DNA of 64,000 bases from Pigmentiphaga humi (GTDB lineage: Bacteria > Pseudomonadota > Gammaproteobacteria > Burkholderiales > Burkholderiaceae_B): assembly GCF_900606115.1 (NCBI RefSeq), contig NZ_UWPJ01000012.1, positions 89,025 to 153,024 on the forward strand, given 5' to 3'. Position numbers and translations under genes: made by a program. The notes beneath the pieces were generated by a model. That model was not told where the DNA came from and did not search any database. It saw nothing but the letters and a program-made list of their open reading frames with translations. Below are positions 41,604 through 49,983 of this stretch, one piece after another. Each line of letters starts with the position of its first letter. The stretch's first letter is position 1.

Positions 41604-43940
41604 TCAGCCTGCAGCGCTCGGCGCGCAAGACTTGCCCATATTGGTCTGTATGACGGCGCGGTCGGCGGCATCGGTCTTGCCGTCGTGGTTGAAGTCGTAC
41701 CAGCTGGATTGGGCGACGCCCTCGTACAGGTTCAATTGGCTGAGTTCCGTCCAGTTGTCCAGGTCCTTCTGGTCGACCACGCCGTCGCGGTTGCCGTCGC
41801 CCGGGCAGTTGAGCGTGTCGTAGTTGTAGTTGTAGCTCGCTACCTGGTCCCGCTTGTCCATTTCGGCCTTCAGCGTAGCGTAGGCTTGCTGCGGCTCGGC
41901 GTCCAGGGGGGAGGTAATGGTGGGCGAACCCGTGGCGATGGCGCTGCCGCTTCTGTCCAGCGTGGGATTGGGAACGGCCATGTCGATCCGGTAAAGCTCG
42001 TCGGTGTTCGTGTTTTCCACGTACGTCGAGTTGATCGGATTGGCGGTGTCCAGCGTATAGGTCTTGCGGTTCAGGCGCACCAGTTTATAGGTGCCGTCGC
42101 TGACCGCTTTTTGCGAATCGGGCAGGACATCCACCGCATCGTCCGCATTCAAGGCCTGGCGGTAGGACAGCACCTGGCCGCATTGGCTGAAGCCTTCCGC
42201 GGGCACGCCCGTCAGCCCGGAGTCGGCGCCGTACCAGACGCCGCTCTGGTCTTCGCACAAGGCCTTGTTCGGGAAGATGGTGAAGCAGGCCTTGGCGCCC
42301 TCCACGACGCAAGGCTGGGGCGTGATGTCGGTGGACGGGTTGGTGAAGTTGGTGCCCATTTCGGAGAAGTTCAGGGTGCGGATGGCGCTTTGGCCCGGGG
42401 TGGTCAGGTAGGCCAGCATGGGCTGGGCGTCCACCGGGCGGTTGGCGGGCACGCTGGCTTTGACGTCGGCCCCGGCGATTTCCGCGAACAATTGGTAGAG
42501 GTCGGGCGAACTGACCTGGTGCGGGACTTCACGGCCCGGCTCTTTCACTACCGGACCGGCCACCAGCAAGGGCACCGACACGCCGGTCTGGTAGGGGAAG
42601 CCCTTGGCGCGGGTGGGATCGAACTGGCCCGGCGCGGTGAACTTCACGCTGTTGACGTAGGTGCCGTTGTCGCCCATGACGACCACCATGGTGTTGGTCT
42701 TCTCCGGCTGGTAGTTGAGGGTGCCGTCGTCGTTCCAGGTGGCCAGCTTCAGCTCGACCAGCAGGCGGCCGATTTCCTTGTCCATGGCCTCCACCATCAG
42801 GTTGGTGACGATGTGGTCATCGATCAGGGCCGTGATCTGGCCGGGGGCGCCTTCGATATCGCTGGCGGGCGAGCAGAGCAGGTTGTCGTTGCGGCCGAAG
42901 GTGGATTCCGAGACCAGCGACAGGGGCGGCACTTGCAAGGGGGCATGGATGGCGGAATAGCCCACCGACATCATCCAGGGCGTGTCCTTGGACTGCTCGT
43001 TGGCCCAGGCCACGGCGCGGTCGGTCTCCATGGTGCTGCGGTAGCCGCGCGCGGACGGGTCGGCCGCCGTGACCTTGCGCGAGCTGCCGTCGGCCCAGCT
43101 TTGGATGAACTCGCCGGTGTAGTAGCCGTTCTGCGCGCTGAAGTCGATGTAGCCGGGCCGGGTGCTCTGGCAGGACTGAGCGGGGTCGAAGATGCCCCCG
43201 CGCTCCATGCAGCTGCGACCGGGCGTAGCGATGTCGCCGCTGCGGGCAATGGACTCGCAACTGCCGGTGGCGAAATAGCATGCGCCGCTATCGGCGCCGT
43301 TGGCCGGGTCCATCGTCGTGTTCGACACGAAGCCGCATTTGTACGTGCCCTCTTCCACGGTAGCCAGGCCTGCCCGGGTGTCGATGGGATAAGGCGCGCC
43401 GTCGAGGTAGCCGTCGAAGTAGTCCCAGCCCAGCTTCCACATGGTCTGGTGGCCGTAAGGCAGGTTGGCGGCGGTGCCCAGGTCGGTGCCGGTCAGGTGC
43501 ATCTTGCCGATCAGCGCGCTGGTATAGCCCTGGGTGTGCAAGAGCTTGGGCAGAGTGACTTCGTAGGGGGAAATCTCGGAATTGGCCAGGTCGGTGGACA
43601 CCACCGCGTTCAGGATGTTGGTGCTCGACGGGTAGCGGCCGGTGAAGAAAGTCGCGCGGGTGGGGGTGCAAGTGGGCATGGCCCACGCATTGCGGAACTG
43701 CAGGCCCGCCTTGGCGATGGCCGTCAGGTTGGGCGTCTTGGGCGGCACGGCGCCGCCGTAGCCGTAGGAGGTCATTTGATCGAGGCCGAAGTCGTCGATC
43801 ACGATGAACAGGATATTGGGCTTCTGCTCCGCCTGCGGCGAGGGTTTGGAGCCGCTGTCGTCCGAACAGCTCGACAGCAGCAGGACGGACGCGGCTGCCG
43901 CGCCCAGGATGACCGGTTTGCCACGCAGAATCGTTTTCAT
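41604..43940 (-). CDS. Sulfatase lipoprotein with dockerin-like C-terminus
   Basis: A 778-residue lipoprotein sulfatase (lipobox LSSC, Cys25). NILFIVIDDFGLDQM gives the metal-binding Asp pair (49, 50), and the sulfatase motif CTPTR at 91-95 is the site where Cys91 is converted to formylglycine. The C-terminus carries two calcium-loop repeats of the dockerin type I kind: GDGNRDGVVDQKDL and DFNHDGKTDAADRAV. GGGAGAG precedes the ATG. It is third in an operon with a second sulfatase and a formylglycine-generating enzyme. It should hydrolyse sulfate esters outside the cytoplasm; the substrate is unknown. Confidence 0.88.
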   Translation of the reverse strand: MKTILRGKPVILGAAAASVLLLSSCSDDSGSKPSPQAEQKPNILFIVIDDFGLDQMTSYGYGGAVPPKTPNLTAIAKAGLQFRNAWAMPTCTPTRATFFTGRYPSSTNILNAVVSTDLANSEISPYEVTLPKLLHTQGYTSALIGKMHLTGTDLGTAANLPYGHQTMWKLGWDYFDGYLDGAPYPIDTRAGLATVEEGTYKCGFVSNTTMDPANGADSGACYFATGSCESIARSGDIATPGRSCMERGGIFDPAQSCQSTRPGYIDFSAQNGYYTGEFIQSWADGSSRKVTAADPSARGYRSTMETDRAVAWANEQSKDTPWMMSVGYSAIHAPLQVPPLSLVSESTFGRNDNLLCSPASDIEGAPGQITALIDDHIVTNLMVEAMDKEIGRLLVELKLATWNDDGTLNYQPEKTNTMVVVMGDNGTYVNSVKFTAPGQFDPTRAKGFPYQTGVSVPLLVAGPVVKEPGREVPHQVSSPDLYQLFAEIAGADVKASVPANRPVDAQPMLAYLTTPGQSAIRTLNFSEMGTNFTNPSTDITPQPCVVEGAKACFTIFPNKALCEDQSGVWYGADSGLTGVPAEGFSQCGQVLSYRQALNADDAVDVLPDSQKAVSDGTYKLVRLNRKTYTLDTANPINSTYVENTNTDELYRIDMAVPNPTLDRSGSAIATGSPTITSPLDAEPQQAYATLKAEMDKRDQVASYNYNYDTLNCPGDGNRDGVVDQKDLDNWTELSQLNLYEGVAQSSWYDFNHDGKTDAADRAVIQTNMGKSCAPSAAG

Positions 43941-43954
43941 GCTTGCTCTCCCTT

Positions 43955-45070
43955 TCAAGTCCTGACCAGCCGGAATCCCAGGTGGGACATGGGGCTATAG
44001 GGGTCCGAGCCGCGCCGGGCACTGGGCCGGTACGACAGGCAGTAGTCTTCGTTGCACAGGAAGGAGCCCCCGCGGATGACCCGTTTGGGGGCGTTGAGCG
44101 GAACGCCGGGCTCGCTCGGGTCGTAGGACTCGCCGGGCCCCAGGGGGTTGTCGATCGGGTGCCGCTTCAGCTTGGCCTGCTGCGCGAAGTAGTCGGCGCG
44201 ATACCAGTCGGCCACCCACTGCCAGGCGTTGCCGGTCATGTCCAGCAGTCCGTAGCCATTGGGCGGAAAAGTGCCCGCCTCGAGCGTGCCGACCGCGCCG
44301 CCTGCGCGCGGGCTGACTACAGGAAAGCGGCGCTCGCTCACGTCCCAGTAATTGGCCTGGCGCGCGCCGTCCACCAGCAGTTCGTCGCCCCAGCCGTAGG
44401 TGGCCTGTTCCAGGCCGCCGCGCGCGGCGAATTCCCATTCGGCCTCGGTGGGCAGGCGCTTGCCCGCCCACTTGGCATAGGCCAGCGCGTCGGGGTAGCT
44501 GATCTGGACCACCGGATGGCGGCCCTTGCCTTCGATGGAGCTGTCCGGCCCGTGGGGATGGCGCCAGTCCGCGCCGGGGACGTAGCGCCACCACCGGCTG
44601 TAGTCGTCCAGCCGCACGGGCCTGTCGGTGCCGACGAACACCATGGCCCCGGGCACCAGCACGTCGGCGGGCGGGCGCGGCGTGCCGGGCGGCAGCTGCA
44701 CGCGTATGCTTTCCCAGTCCGGCTTCTGTTCCGCGGTGGTGACGTAGCCGGTTTCCTGGACGAAGCGGGCGAACTGGTCGTTGGTGACGTGCGCGACGTC
44801 CATCCAGAAGCCCGCCACGCGCACGTCATGCGTGGGGCGTTCGTTCGGATAGGCCAGCTTGTGGTCGCTGCCCATCAGGAACACGCCGCCCGGCACCCAG
44901 GCCATGTCCTTGGGCGTGTCGACGCCGTCGCCGAGGACGATGCGCGGTTTTTGCGCGGGCCGGCTGCGCCAGGCCTGCCAGCCCAGCGCGCCGCCGGCGC
45001 CCGCGGCCGCCAGGGCCACTCCGCCGACCAACAGGCGCCGGCGGCTGTGTTTGGGGTCAGTAGATGCCAT
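43955..45070 (-). CDS. Formylglycine-generating enzyme (sulfatase-modifying factor), Tat signal
   Basis: A 371-residue FGE/SUMF1-family protein that oxidises the active-site cysteine of sulfatases. The C-terminal motif GGSFLCNEDYCLSYRPSAR keeps both copper/active-site cysteines (Cys339 and Cys344), with PGGVFLMGSD, RLPTEAEWEFAARGG and GNAWQWVADW also present. The N-terminus SRRRLLVGGVALAAAGAG is a twin-arginine signal, so it probably acts in the periplasm on sulfatases there. Its ATG overlaps the end of the upstream sulfatase gene by 14 bp, and the other sulfatase follows 14 bp downstream. Enzyme and two clients are thus made together. Confidence 0.92.
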   Translation of the reverse strand: MASTDPKHSRRRLLVGGVALAAAGAGGALGWQAWRSRPAQKPRIVLGDGVDTPKDMAWVPGGVFLMGSDHKLAYPNERPTHDVRVAGFWMDVAHVTNDQFARFVQETGYVTTAEQKPDWESIRVQLPPGTPRPPADVLVPGAMVFVGTDRPVRLDDYSRWWRYVPGADWRHPHGPDSSIEGKGRHPVVQISYPDALAYAKWAGKRLPTEAEWEFAARGGLEQATYGWGDELLVDGARQANYWDVSERRFPVVSPRAGGAVGTLEAGTFPPNGYGLLDMTGNAWQWVADWYRADYFAQQAKLKRHPIDNPLGPGESYDPSEPGVPLNAPKRVIRGGSFLCNEDYCLSYRPSARRGSDPYSPMSHLGFRLVRT

Positions 45071-47234
45071 GGCTCTTGGGGCAGGTCTTGCCCAGGTTGG
45101 CCTGAACGATCGCGCCGTCGGCGTCGTTCGTCAGTCCATCGAGCACATTGTTGATCACGAAGTCGTAGACGCTGGACAGGCCCCATTCCTTGGCCAGCCG
45201 GCTCCAGTTGGACAGGTCCTGCTCATCGACCACGCCGTCGCGGTTGCCGTCGCCCGGGCAGTCCGGATCGGCGGCGAGCATGTCGTCGAGCTTGGCGCGC
45301 AGATCGGCGTACGCGGACTGGGTCTCGGCGCTCTGTGCCGGCAGCAGGTTGCGGTCCGGCGTGTCGAGCAGGGGCGCGGGCGCGGCCTGGTCGACCTCGT
45401 ACAGCTCCTCGGTGACGACCGAGGTGCCGCTGTCGCTGGCGGAATCGTAGGCCTGGCGGGTATTGCGGACCAGCTTGTAGCGGTCGTCGCGGATCGCGGC
45501 CGAGATCTCGGGCAGGATCTCGAGCTGATCGCGGTCGGCCTTGTAGAGCGCCTGGTTGACGCTCCAGCATGAGTCGTAGCCGGCGCCGCCATTGGGAACC
45601 ACCGAGGGATCGTCGTAGCCTGCGCCCCACCAGATGCCCTGGTTGTCCTCGCAGACGCTCTTGGAGACCGGGATCTGGGTGCAGCTCGTATTGATCACGC
45701 AAGCGCCGTTGCGGCCGCCGTCGGCCTGCAGGTTGTAGCCGCCGATGGTGAAGTTGACGGTGCGCAGGCTGGGCTGGTCGGGGTGGGTCAGATAGGGCAG
45801 GATGGCGACCGAGTCGATCGTGCGCGGCACTGCCGCATGCGCGTCGATGCCGGCCACTTCGCCGAAGAACTGGAACAGATCCACCATGTTGACCATGTGA
45901 TCGACTTCGCGGTCGGGCTGCGCGACCAGGGGCCCGGCGATGATGAGCGGATCCCAGACGCCGGTCTGGTAGGCCGTGCCCTTGGCCTGCGAGCCGCTGA
46001 ACGGCAGCTTGACCGCCGAGCCCAGCGTGCCGTTGTCGCCGACGATCACGATCACCGTATTGGCGGCCTTCGGGTCGTACTGCAACTGGCCGTCGTCGCC
46101 GCGCCGCGCGAGCCCGGTTTCCACCATCAGGCGGCCGAATTCGGTATCCAGGGCCTCGGTCATCTGGTCCTGGATGAGGCGGCCCGTGAGCGAACCGTTG
46201 CAGTCCCAGCCGTCGGCGACCGCGTTGCCGCTGACCGGCACCAGGCTGCGGGGCGGCTGCTGCCAGGGCGTATGGGCCGCGCTATAGCTGACGGTTGCCA
46301 TCCACGGCCGCGTGGATGGACGCGACTTGATCCAGTCGATGGCGGCGTCGGTCTCGATACGGGTGCGATAGCCGCGCGAACGCGGGTCGCTGAGCGGGAC
46401 TTCCGTGACCTTGCCATCGTCGATGATCACCAGCGGCGAGACGTAATAGGCGTTCTCGCGCTTGAAATCGAGCGTGGCCGGCGCCGTGCCGCAGCTCTGG
46501 TTGGGCACGAAGATGCCGCCCGCGGACAGGCATTGCAGGCCGGCGGCATCCTGCAGGGGCGAAGTGCGGCTGACCGTCGTACAGCTCTTGTCGGCCTGGT
46601 AGCAGGCGCCGCTGTCCGCTCCGCCGGCGGCCTGGCCCGGCACGAAGCCGCAGGCATAGGTTTTCTCGGCGGCGATGCCGCCCGCGGTCGAGTCGATCGA
46701 GCCGGGCAGCCCGCCGATCCAGCCGTAGAAGTGATCCCAGCCCAGCACGCTGGGCGTGGCGTTGCCGGCCTCGTTGTTCTCGGGGCCGGCCAGGTGGAAC
46801 TTGCCGAACATCGCGCTTTCGTAGCTGGCCTGTTTGAGCAGCTTGGGCACCGTCGTTTCGTAGGGCGAGACCTGCGAGTTGGCGAGATCGTTGGGCCCGA
46901 TGGCCTGGTAGATGCGGGTACGGGTGGGGTAGCGGCCGAGGAAGAAGGCGGCCCGGCCCGGCGAACACTCCGGCATCGACCAGGTATTGCGGAAGCGCAC
47001 GCCGGCCGCGGCAACCGCGCCGATGTTGGGCATGCTGGGAGCGGTGGCGCCGCCATAGCCGAAGGCGGCCATCTGGTCGATGCCCACGTCGTCCATCACG
47101 ACGAACAGGATATTGGGCGGAAGCGTCTCCGGACCGTCCGCCTGGCTGTCGCCGCCGGACCCGCCGCAAGCGGCCAGGCCGGCGAGCGCGGCGGCCCCCA
47201 TCGCCGACGCCAGGCGCCGGATGTGCATTCTCAT
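45057..47234 (-). CDS. Sulfatase lipoprotein with dockerin-like repeat
   Basis: A 725-residue sulfatase lipoprotein (LAAC, Cys23), paralogous to the one at 41604-43940. It has NILFVVMDDVGIDQM for metal binding and CSPGR at 90-94 with the formylglycine cysteine Cys90. Its first calcium-loop repeat (GDGNRDGVVDEQDL) is intact; the second (NNVLDGLTNDADGA) is degenerate. GGGGAAGAAG precedes the ATG at 47234; a longer open frame reaches 47681 but lacks a signal peptide. First gene of the sulfatase operon, divergent from a two-component system with an 18-bp palindrome between them. Confidence 0.88.
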   Translation of the reverse strand: MRMHIRRLASAMGAAALAGLAACGGSGGDSQADGPETLPPNILFVVMDDVGIDQMAAFGYGGATAPSMPNIGAVAAAGVRFRNTWSMPECSPGRAAFFLGRYPTRTRIYQAIGPNDLANSQVSPYETTVPKLLKQASYESAMFGKFHLAGPENNEAGNATPSVLGWDHFYGWIGGLPGSIDSTAGGIAAEKTYACGFVPGQAAGGADSGACYQADKSCTTVSRTSPLQDAAGLQCLSAGGIFVPNQSCGTAPATLDFKRENAYYVSPLVIIDDGKVTEVPLSDPRSRGYRTRIETDAAIDWIKSRPSTRPWMATVSYSAAHTPWQQPPRSLVPVSGNAVADGWDCNGSLTGRLIQDQMTEALDTEFGRLMVETGLARRGDDGQLQYDPKAANTVIVIVGDNGTLGSAVKLPFSGSQAKGTAYQTGVWDPLIIAGPLVAQPDREVDHMVNMVDLFQFFGEVAGIDAHAAVPRTIDSVAILPYLTHPDQPSLRTVNFTIGGYNLQADGGRNGACVINTSCTQIPVSKSVCEDNQGIWWGAGYDDPSVVPNGGAGYDSCWSVNQALYKADRDQLEILPEISAAIRDDRYKLVRNTRQAYDSASDSGTSVVTEELYEVDQAAPAPLLDTPDRNLLPAQSAETQSAYADLRAKLDDMLAADPDCPGDGNRDGVVDEQDLSNWSRLAKEWGLSSVYDFVINNVLDGLTNDADGAIVQANLGKTCPKSHGIY

Positions 47235-47300
47235 TCTTCTTCCCCTGGGTTCACATGCAGCTGACTGGGCGAATCTTATTCGGCAGGGGCCGCCTGCTAA

Positions 47301-47318
47301 ATACCATGTACATGGTAT
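47301..47318. promoter_or_regulatory. 18-bp perfect palindrome, candidate response-regulator operator
   Basis: ATACCATGTACATGGTAT is fully self-complementary and lies in the 190-bp gap between the sulfatase operon and the NarL-type regulator gene. On the sulfatase side a TAAGAT -10-like hexamer lies at 47273-47278, which puts the palindrome at the -35 position, the usual place for an activator. No classical -35 box is evident there. The regulator encoded at 47425 is the likely binder. Confidence 0.6.
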
Positions 47319-47424
47319 GGCCCGCGAAATTCCCTCTGCGATACTTATGGACACTCGAGAAAAGCGCGCTCGCCATGGGCCTGGGATGACAGGCCCGGCG
47401 GGTGCGGCCAGGAGATTTCCAGCA

Positions 47425-48090
47425 ATGAAGCGCCCGCTCAAAATAGTGCTGACCGAAGATGACGGGCCGATACGCGAGCGCCTGGCCCGGATCGTCGGCG
47501 AATGGCCCGAAGCGGATCTTTGCGCGGCGTGCGCCACGCTGGAAGAAACCTTGATCGCCATCGGGGCCAATGAGATCGACCTCCTGATCACCGATCTCAA
47601 ACTGCCGGACGGCAGCGGCATCGACGCCATCCGCTTCCTGGCCAAGAAACAGCCGAAAGCCGAGGCGATGGTCATTTCCATCCTGGCGGACGAGCGCTCC
47701 GTGCTCGATGCGATCGAGGCGGGCGCCTCCGGCTACCTCCTCAAAGACGCCGATTCGATCGACCTGCTCGATGCGATCAGCGACGTCATGGCAGGCCGTT
47801 CGCCGATTTCCTCGCGCATCGCCCGCGTTCTCGTCCGCCGCCTGTCCGAGCGGGGCCATGCGCCCGGCGACGAGGAGCAGGAAAAGGGCAAGCCCTCCCT
47901 GACCGAACGCGAAATGGATATTCTGTGGGGCATCGCCAAGGGCTTCACCTATAGCGAACTGGCCGACAAACTCTCCATTTCCAGGCAGACGGTCCCGGTC
48001 CACATCCGCAACATCTATCGCAAACTCCAGGCCACCAATCGCTCCGAGGCCGTTTTCGAGGCGGCGAGACTCGGGCTCATCAAACTGTAA
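47425..48090 (+). CDS. NarL/FixJ-family response regulator
   Basis: A 221-residue regulator with a receiver domain (EDD at 11-13, phospho-acceptor Asp57 in LLITDLKLP) and a LuxR-type helix-turn-helix (LTEREMDILWGIAKGFTY, LADKLSISRQTVPVHIRNIY). The ATG at 47425 follows AGGAGA. Its stop overlaps the start of the kinase gene (TAATG). It faces the sulfatase operon across a palindrome and is the obvious candidate to control it. Confidence 0.93.
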   Translation: MKRPLKIVLTEDDGPIRERLARIVGEWPEADLCAACATLEETLIAIGANEIDLLITDLKLPDGSGIDAIRFLAKKQPKAEAMVISILADERSVLDAIEAGASGYLLKDADSIDLLDAISDVMAGRSPISSRIARVLVRRLSERGHAPGDEEQEKGKPSLTEREMDILWGIAKGFTYSELADKLSISRQTVPVHIRNIYRKLQATNRSEAVFEAARLGLIKL

Positions 48091-49955
48091 TGGGAATACA
48101 CACACGCCGGATCCCCGGAGGGATCCGTACGCGCCGGCCGTCCAGGCACGGCAAGCCGGCCGCCTGGATATTCCTGATCGCCCTGACGGCCGCGATCGGC
48201 ATGCTGCCCCACCTCCTGCGCTTTTCCCCGCCTGCCGGGGCGCTGACGATCAAAGAGGCCCGCTTCGGCCTGGAGGGCAGCGCTCACGAAGAAACGGTTT
48301 CCCTGCCGCACACGTGGACGCCGGAAACGCTCTACGACCTCACGACCGGCGACTATCGCCTCTCCTTTCGGGCCCCGGGCGCATCCGACGAGCCGATGTT
48401 TCTTTTCATCCCCGCCGCTCGCCATCTGATCGAAGCGTGGGTGAACGGCCAGAGAACGATCCCGGCGCCGGATACCCCATGGTCGACGCCCACCAGCGGC
48501 TATTCCTTTCTGGCGCGCATCCCCGACGGCGCGGTCGGCGAGGGCGACAACGAAATCCTGCTGCGGCAAACCCGCAGAATCGGGTGGCTGCCGGGCCGCC
48601 TCTCCCAGGTCAGCGTGGGAACGGCCGAGGCCGTCATGCCGACGTACAAGCTGTCGAACTTCCTGATCGAAGAGCTGCGCGCCATGACCTTCGCGCTGCA
48701 CATCGTTCTGACGGTCGGCATCGCCAGCATCTGGACCGCACGCAGGCACGATCCGGTTTTTCGATGGCTTGCCTTGATCTCGATCACCAGCATCCTGGTC
48801 GTCATCACGCAATCGCCGCATGCCGGACTGGGCGCCCTGGGACAGTTCCAGGCGACCTCCGCCATGTCCGCAGTCGGCCTGATGGCGCTCGGCATGGCAC
48901 TGGCCATTGCAGGACTGCCCCGCCCCCGGCTGTTGCTCCCGGCCGTCGTCCTCGTGCCGGCCACCCTGCTGATTCTGGGACAGGCCGGGCTGCTCCGGTT
49001 CCAGGTGATCGGGCTTCTGAGCGCCTCCATCACGCTTGCCGCCTATCTCGCCGCCACCGTCATCCTGGCGCATCAATTCGCTCGAAAAAGAAACTGGGAC
49101 GCCGCGATCATGGCCGGCCCCTGCGCGCTGACGGTCTGGTTCGGGCTGCACGACATCCTCGTGGTGACAGGGCGGTACGACGACCCCTTCCTGTTCGCCT
49201 CGTACGCCCGGACATTGATGCTGGTGGCCATCATGATCATCCTGATGAGCCGCCTGGCCCGCAGCCTCAACAGCCTGGACACCGCCAACGACACGCTCCG
49301 GCAAAGGCTCGCGGCGCGGGAAGCGGAACTGGGACTGCTGCACGAAAAGGAAAAGATCCACGCCAACCAGATGGTCCGCGAACACGAGCGCCAGCGCCTG
49401 ATGCAAGACCTGCACGACGGCATGAGCGGCCACCTCGTCGCCATCATCGCCCTTGCCGAACGCAACAAGGAAGGAGGCCAGGCCATCGAGCGCGCGGCCC
49501 GGGCCGCGCTCGACGACCTCAGGCTGGTCGTCCATTCCCTGGATCTCGGCGACGGCGACCTGGGCGTCGCACTGGCGGCCTTTCGCGAAAGACTCGAGCC
49601 GCAACTGCGGCGATTGGGCATCGAATTCCACTGGTCCACCGAGAAACTTCCCGCTGTGACCGGCGTCACGCCGCAAAACGCCCTTTCCGTGCTGCGCATT
49701 CTCCAGGAAGCCGTCACCAACGCCATCAAGCACGGGCCAGCCCGCCGCATCGCCATCGAAGGCAGGACGACTGAAGACAGGATGGCGGCATTGCAGGTGT
49801 CCAACGACGGCGTTCCGCAGCCTCGGATCGGCTCGGGGAACGGCCTGGGCAACATACGGCGCCGCGCCCGCGACCTGGGCGGCCGCATCGCCTTCACGCC
49901 GACCGATGACGGAGCCAGCCTGTTGCTGGTGTTTCCGGCTCGTTTGCCGGAGTGA
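48090..49955 (+). CDS. Sensor histidine kinase with 7TM-DISM-like sensor
   Basis: A 621-residue membrane kinase. After a first membrane helix (about 26-46) comes a periplasmic beta-sandwich (about 55-190; DYRLSFRAPGASDEP, HLIEAWVNGQRTI), then a seven-helix membrane block (about 195-385), a coiled segment, a HisKA_3 dimerisation domain with His442 in LMQDLHDGMSGH and an ATPase domain (LQEAVTNAIKHG, GNGLGNIRRRA). The periplasmic domain plus seven helices is the 7TM-DISM arrangement often linked to carbohydrate sensing. It pairs with the overlapping NarL-type gene and may sense a sulfated glycan or its breakdown product, which is inference. Confidence 0.88.
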   Translation: MGIHTRRIPGGIRTRRPSRHGKPAAWIFLIALTAAIGMLPHLLRFSPPAGALTIKEARFGLEGSAHEETVSLPHTWTPETLYDLTTGDYRLSFRAPGASDEPMFLFIPAARHLIEAWVNGQRTIPAPDTPWSTPTSGYSFLARIPDGAVGEGDNEILLRQTRRIGWLPGRLSQVSVGTAEAVMPTYKLSNFLIEELRAMTFALHIVLTVGIASIWTARRHDPVFRWLALISITSILVVITQSPHAGLGALGQFQATSAMSAVGLMALGMALAIAGLPRPRLLLPAVVLVPATLLILGQAGLLRFQVIGLLSASITLAAYLAATVILAHQFARKRNWDAAIMAGPCALTVWFGLHDILVVTGRYDDPFLFASYARTLMLVAIMIILMSRLARSLNSLDTANDTLRQRLAAREAELGLLHEKEKIHANQMVREHERQRLMQDLHDGMSGHLVAIIALAERNKEGGQAIERAARAALDDLRLVVHSLDLGDGDLGVALAAFRERLEPQLRRLGIEFHWSTEKLPAVTGVTPQNALSVLRILQEAVTNAIKHGPARRIAIEGRTTEDRMAALQVSNDGVPQPRIGSGNGLGNIRRRARDLGGRIAFTPTDDGASLLLVFPARLPE

Positions 49956-49983
49956 AGAAGCGGATGGGGGGCTGCGCCGCGCG

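Noticed and set aside
41685..44000. A 771-residue open frame antisense to the first sulfatase gene.
   Set aside because: It mirrors the sulfatase coding strand, has no recognisable motif, and the sulfatase is certain from its CTPTR and metal motifs.
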